A program made the position numbers and the translations under genes. The notes under the pieces were generated by a model. The model had not been told where the DNA came from and made no database searches. It saw only the letters and a program-made list of their open reading frames with translations. A DNA stretch of 64,000 bases from an uncultured Paludibaculum sp. (GTDB lineage Bacteria; Acidobacteriota; Terriglobia; Bryobacterales; Bryobacteraceae): positions 1,804,501-1,868,500 of the forward strand of contig NZ_OY762269.1 in the NCBI RefSeq assembly GCF_963665245.1, in the 5' to 3' direction. Of this stretch, positions 60,308-64,000 are shown one piece after another (within the stretch, counting starts at the first letter, position 1; each line of letters opens with the position of its first letter).

Positions 60308-60597
60308 TTCCGTTTCTCCTTCTTGCTGGTTCAGCGCTTGTTGCGCTGTGACACTCTCACAGGAAGCACGACCCTGGCCAAATCGTGAAATTGACGTAAG
60401 TCATTGATGGCGAATGTGCTTCTTGAGGAGGCCCGCCGCTCGGTCAACTGGAAAAGGAGCACGAGGGACAGGCATTGGAGAATTTCGGACACGAAACGGC
60501 GGAGTAGCTCCCCATTGCCCCGGCACCTCCCCCGGCGTATACTCCGCCTGGACTGCCTTTCAATCAGGAGAATACGGTCGAATTAGGACAAACCATC
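60308..60597. other. Intergenic region between two divergent small exported genes
   Basis: A 290-base region with no gene I can support. It must hold the promoters of the two flanking divergent genes. Short frames inside it overlap the next gene in other frames and lack ribosome-binding sites. No clear repeat or hairpin is seen. Confidence 0.4.
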
Positions 60598-61011
60598 ATG
60601 CTGAGATTTGCCGTAGCTGCGCTTCTTCTGTTCGCGTTCGCCTTGCCCCTACACAGCAAGACGCACAAAGTGGCCTACCCCAATGCCTGCGGCGACGTGT
60701 GGACCGCCGTCAAGGACACCCTCGGCAATGCGGAGAACTACACAATCAAGATCACCGACGAGACCCGGATGATCGCGACCTACAGCGTGAAGCACTCGGC
60801 CCACGTCACCCTCACCGGAACGTTGCGCCAACGCCCCAACACCGTCTCCCTCAGCCCCCACGGCGACGGCTGCGACATGGAGGTGCAGTCGAACTACAGC
60901 GGCTTCGAACACAACGACGCGGGCGACTTCGCCAAACGAATCGGCGAATCCCTGGCCAAACGCAAAGAGGCGCCGCCTGCTGAAACGGCCAAACCGGACA
61001 AGCCGAAATAG
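60598..61011 (+). CDS. Small exported protein of unknown function
   Basis: A 137-residue protein with signal peptide RFAVAALLLFAFALPLHSKT. The mature part is beta-rich (HKVAYPNACGDVWTAVKDTL, NYTIKITDETRMIATYSVKH, GTLRQRPNTVSLSPHGDGCD), ending in a Lys/Pro-rich tail. The two cysteines in NACGDVW and DGCDMEV may form a disulfide. Similar short lipid- or heme-binding-like folds exist, but I cannot name one. It stands alone, convergent with the GH92 gene. Confidence 0.65.
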   Translation: MLRFAVAALLLFAFALPLHSKTHKVAYPNACGDVWTAVKDTLGNAENYTIKITDETRMIATYSVKHSAHVTLTGTLRQRPNTVSLSPHGDGCDMEVQSNYSGFEHNDAGDFAKRIGESLAKRKEAPPAETAKPDKPK

Positions 61012-61161
61012 GAGGGCGACTCAGGCCTCGGGACGAAGTGCGCCAACCATCTCAAGGCGGGCAGGCAGCAAACCACAGCGCCAGTTCGACTAAGAAGCGG
61101 CAGCGCTTCCGCCAGGATCAGACTGGACCCTCGCCAGTCCTCTCCTTACGGGCCCGGCCCC

Positions 61162-63474
61162 TCAACGCCCCTGCGTCGACATCGAGAACGGACGCTCGTT
61201 CGGCCCCGTAGCCCAAGTCTTGTTGGGCTGGGCGCTCATCACGAACTTCAACTCGCCGCCGGCCAGAATCTCTTCATGCCGGAGATAAGCCCGCGGCAGC
61301 GGCTTCCCATTCAGCAGCACATGCCCGGCATACCGGTTGGTATCGCTAAGCGCCTCGGCCGTCACCCGGAACAGCTTCCCGTTCGGCAGCCGCAGCGTCG
61401 CCTGCTCCACGAAAGGCCGACCCAGAATGTACTCATTCGAGCCCGGAGCCACCGGGTAGAAACCCAGCGACGTGAACACCAGCCACGCTGACATCTGCCC
61501 CAGATCGTCATTGCCCACCAGACCCTCTGGCGATGGCTTATACTGGCTCTCGACAATCTGCTTCAACCGCTCCTGCGTCCGCCACGGCTGGCCCGCGTAG
61601 TTATACAGGTACGCCAGGTGGTGGCTCGGCTCATTCCCGTGAATGTACTGCCCGATTAGCCCGGAGATGTCTTCCACGTGGGCATACTGCTTGGGATCCA
61701 CCTTGGCGTCGAACATCGCATCGAGCTTGGCCACCAGCTTGTCATCGCCGCCCAGCAACTGAATCAGGCCCGCTTCGTCCTGCGGCTGATACCACGAATA
61801 CTGCCAGGCGTTGCCTTCCGTGAATCCGCTGTCCTTGCCTGCCAGCGCCGGGTCGAACGGTTCAGCGAACGTCCCGTCTACTTTTTTCGGCCGGACGAAC
61901 CCCACCTTCGGGTCGAAGATATTCCGCCAGGAGCCCGCCCGTTTCTCGAACGTCGCCGCCACATCCGCGCGACCCATCGCCTTGGCCATCCGAGCCAGCG
62001 TCCAATCGTCAAACGCGTACTCCATAGTCTGCGAGGCGCCTTCCGGATCCTTGTCCGTCGGCACGTAGCCGAGCTTCATGTAATCCGCCAGATGTCCGAA
62101 CGGTCCATAGGTGGCGCTGGCCACCATCGCCTTCAACGCCGCATCGGCATCGTAGCCCCGGATCCCCTTCATGTACGCATCGGCGATCACAGGCAGCGCG
62201 TGATAGCCGATCATGCACCACGTCTCAATGCCCTGGAACTGCCAGATCGGAAGGATCCCATACGGACTCCGCTGCTGCGACGCGATCAGCGACCGCACCA
62301 CGTCATTGGTCCGTTTGTCCGGCTGGATCAGCGTCATCAGCGGCTGCTCGGCCCGGTACGTATCCCACAACGAGAACGTCGAGACGAACGTGAACCCGCT
62401 CGCCTTGTGCACCTGGTTGTCCGGGCCGCGATAGCTGCCATCCACATCCATCGCCACGCTCGGGGCCATCAGCGTGTGATACAGCGCCGTATAGAAGTTC
62501 TTCAGCGTGTCTGCCGGAGCCGTCACCTCCACGGCATCCAGCGCCGCCTCCCACTTCGCCTGCGCCGCTGACCGCGCCGCCTCAAAGTCGAAGCCCGGGA
62601 CCTCGGTAGTCAGATTCCCGATAGCGCCGTCTTCACTCACCGTCGACAGCGCGACCTTCACCACCAGCGGCGCAGCCAGTTCACCAAAATCGAAAACACC
62701 AACCAGCCCGCGCCCTTCGATCGCATCCGTATCCGCCGGCCCCGTCCCGGGTGTCTTGAAGCCGCGATACTCCACCGCCTGCTCCCGGTTCATCAGTTCG
62801 CGCTTCACCGGAGCCTTGGAGAACCGCATCGCGAAATAGAGCTGCCGCCCCGGGGCCCACCCGCGCGTCTCCCTCATCCCGGTCACCGTGCCGTCAGCGC
62901 GAGTACGAATCCGCGACCACAGCACCTTGCCCGTGTAGTTATAGATGGACGAACGCAGGTCGAGCAGAATCCGCGCCGGGGCGCCGGCCGGAAACGTATA
63001 CCGGTGCACCCCCACGCGCGTAGTGGCCGTGAGCTCCGCGCGCACCCGCGAATCTTCGAGCGTGACGGCATAGTACCCGGGCCGCGCGGTCTCCGTCGAG
63101 TGGCTGAACCGCGAGCCGTAGCCCGACCCCGGCTTGTCGGCCGTCTGCGGATCGAGTTGGACCTTGCCGGAGATCGGCACCACCAGGAAGTCGCCGAGAT
63201 CGGAGTGGCCAGCCCCGGAGAAATGGGTATGCGAGAACCCCAGCAGCGTAGTGTCTTCGTGCCGGTATCCGGCCGCCCACTTATAGCTCTGCTTGAAGTG
63301 GCGAATCTGTGTATCGGGGCTCAACTGGACCATGCCAAACGGCACGGTAGCGCCAGGAAACGTATGGCCGTCCTCGCCCGTCCCGATGAAAGGATCAACA
63401 GAGCGGTAAGCCAGGCCAGGATCGGCCGCCGCCGCGGAGGCAGCCAGGATGAAGGAAAGAGTAAGGAGTTTCAA
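61162..63474 (-). CDS. GH92 alpha-mannosidase
   Basis: Secreted glycoside hydrolase family 92 enzyme, 770 residues, with signal peptide KLLTLSFILAASAAAADPG. The N-terminal GH92 beta-sandwich signature is YRSVDPFIGTGEDGHTFPG, then ATVPFGMVQLSPDTQ and GFSHTHFSGAGHSDLGDF. The (alpha/alpha)6 toroid has SLWDTYRAEQPLMTLIQPDK, EYAFDDWTLARMAKAMG, SGLIGQYIHGNEPSHHLAYL and GNDDLGQMSAWLVFTSLGFY. These enzymes trim alpha-1,2-, 1,3- or 1,6-mannose from N-glycan-type structures with calcium. It is single on its strand near the sialidase locus. Confidence 0.93.
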   Translation of the reverse strand: MKLLTLSFILAASAAAADPGLAYRSVDPFIGTGEDGHTFPGATVPFGMVQLSPDTQIRHFKQSYKWAAGYRHEDTTLLGFSHTHFSGAGHSDLGDFLVVPISGKVQLDPQTADKPGSGYGSRFSHSTETARPGYYAVTLEDSRVRAELTATTRVGVHRYTFPAGAPARILLDLRSSIYNYTGKVLWSRIRTRADGTVTGMRETRGWAPGRQLYFAMRFSKAPVKRELMNREQAVEYRGFKTPGTGPADTDAIEGRGLVGVFDFGELAAPLVVKVALSTVSEDGAIGNLTTEVPGFDFEAARSAAQAKWEAALDAVEVTAPADTLKNFYTALYHTLMAPSVAMDVDGSYRGPDNQVHKASGFTFVSTFSLWDTYRAEQPLMTLIQPDKRTNDVVRSLIASQQRSPYGILPIWQFQGIETWCMIGYHALPVIADAYMKGIRGYDADAALKAMVASATYGPFGHLADYMKLGYVPTDKDPEGASQTMEYAFDDWTLARMAKAMGRADVAATFEKRAGSWRNIFDPKVGFVRPKKVDGTFAEPFDPALAGKDSGFTEGNAWQYSWYQPQDEAGLIQLLGGDDKLVAKLDAMFDAKVDPKQYAHVEDISGLIGQYIHGNEPSHHLAYLYNYAGQPWRTQERLKQIVESQYKPSPEGLVGNDDLGQMSAWLVFTSLGFYPVAPGSNEYILGRPFVEQATLRLPNGKLFRVTAEALSDTNRYAGHVLLNGKPLPRAYLRHEEILAGGELKFVMSAQPNKTWATGPNERPFSMSTQGR

Positions 63475-63597
63475 CGCGATTCCTTCTCAAGGTACCGCAT
63501 TTCGGACCGCGCACTCGCCTTATCAGCCGTCCGGTCTTCGCCTTTCCTGTGCAGCAGTCGAGGCCGCTGTCATCGGCTTGGGCACTGCACGCGCGGT

Positions 63598-64000
63598 TCA
63601 GGCCGGCTTCCTCTTCCTCCCCCGCCCGGGGTTGCTATGGCCGATCAGAGAATCAAATACTTCTCCAAGGATCTCTTTGGCATCCGGTGAGTTGAGGGCG
63701 GGGTAGAACTGCTTTTCCAGAATGACAGCGCCTGGAACGCCTCGCATGATGGCGAATCCCATCATCGCCTTGTTCTTCTGGACGTCCGTGAGACCCTTGG
63801 CCTGGGATAGGAACGTATGAGTGGCCTCGTACAGGAGGTCGTAGAGTTCTCGCATCCTACGCGCGGAGGCCTGATTGCGCATCGCGAGAAGCTTGAACTC
63901 GAGCATCAGAATGTGCCAGTTCTCGTCGTCAAACGTAGTCACGAAGTACTCCCGAATGAGTGCGATCTGGCGCTGGAAGGGCAGGCTCTGGAGGGACTGC
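63598..64000 (-). CDS. TetR-family regulator, C-terminal part (cut by the window edge)
   Basis: The frame runs open from 63598 through the end of the window; a GTG at 63942 is internal, since the upstream bases continue in frame as SLQSLPFQRQIALIREYFVT before it. The visible ligand-binding region (LEFKLLAMRNQASARRMREL, YDLLYEATHTFLSQAKG, KAMMGFAIMRGVPGAVILEK) matches the helical C-terminal domain of TetR/AcrR regulators. The DNA-binding N-terminus lies outside the window. It probably controls the next transporter or enzyme gene beyond the edge. Confidence 0.75.
   Translation of the reverse strand, partial: QSLQSLPFQRQIALIREYFVTTFDDENWHILMLEFKLLAMRNQASARRMRELYDLLYEATHTFLSQAKGLTDVQKNKAMMGFAIMRGVPGAVILEKQFYPALNSPDAKEILGEVFDSLIGHSNPGRGRKRKPA

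Noticed and set aside
60414..60983. Alternative frame covering the small exported protein gene
   Set aside because: It overlaps a gene with a proper signal peptide and is Arg/Gln-rich without any domain.
1..64000. CRISPR arrays, insertion sequences, prophage or replication origin
   Set aside because: No direct-repeat array with spacers, transposase, phage structural gene or dnaA-box cluster was found.

Overview
The window looks like chromosomal DNA of an Acidobacteriota member, most likely of the Bryobacterales/Solibacter-like group. This is inferred from gene families and style, not from a marker gene. The signs are high GC, Oar-like TonB-dependent receptors with an N-terminal carboxypeptidase-regulatory-like domain, an ADOP-type permease next to a PadR regulator, a VWFA-related protein, DUF1080, oligogalacturonate lyase, GH92 and sialidase genes, and many extracytoplasmic products. 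I see no phage, insertion sequence or CRISPR array.

Layout. 0.2-0.8 kb: pal lipoprotein. 1.0-4.1 kb: ECF sigma factor, zinc-finger anti-sigma factor and two exported DUF4097-like proteins. 4.2-6.2 kb: NarL-type two-component system. 6.3-13.5 kb: tightly overlapped RraA-like / MFP / RND / TolC / VWFA operon, perhaps controlled by the adjacent two-component system. 13.7-15.9 kb: FucP-like sugar importer with a ROK sugar kinase. 15.9-21 kb: oligogalacturonate lyase, TolB-like propeller protein, esterase and DUF1080 protein. 21.1-26.1 kb: TonB receptor, an isolated molybdopterin-oxidoreductase-like domain, and an HTH regulator fused to a PBP-like domain of the kind linked to molybdate or molybdopterin genes.

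26.8-34.8 kb is the least explained part. Two minus-strand operons encode three zinc-ribbon proteins (two with GYF_2 domains), a 1028-residue membrane protein whose C-terminal region carries a nucleotidyltransferase-like GS...DxD motif, and an archaemetzincin-type metalloprotease fused to a transmembrane segment. A small membrane protein lies between the operons on the plus strand. I consider this the best candidate for an undescribed system.

35-37.7 kb: two GT2 glycosyltransferases and an FkbM methyltransferase, all overlapping by 4 bp. 37.9 kb: tRNA-Phe. 38-41 kb: ADOP permease and PadR regulator with a palindrome over the likely promoter. 41-46 kb: SnoaL-like protein, class I fumarase, DUF2252 protein and an NmrA-like/DUF2867 SDR. 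46.1-48.9 kb: a second sigma / anti-sigma / DUF4097-like module, whose effector is a regular 18-residue beta-solenoid. 49-59.8 kb: a carbohydrate locus with a ROK repressor, a promoter-operator, a TonB receptor, a large toroid/FG-GAP protein, a Tat-exported Gfo/Idh/MocA oxidoreductase and a sialidase. 59.9-64 kb: two small exported proteins, a GH92 alpha-mannosidase and a TetR-like regulator cut by the window edge.

Taken together the region describes a surface-oriented glycan degrader. Receptors and secreted hydrolases handle complex carbohydrates, RND and ADOP exporters sit beside their own regulators, and two cell-envelope sigma modules are present.
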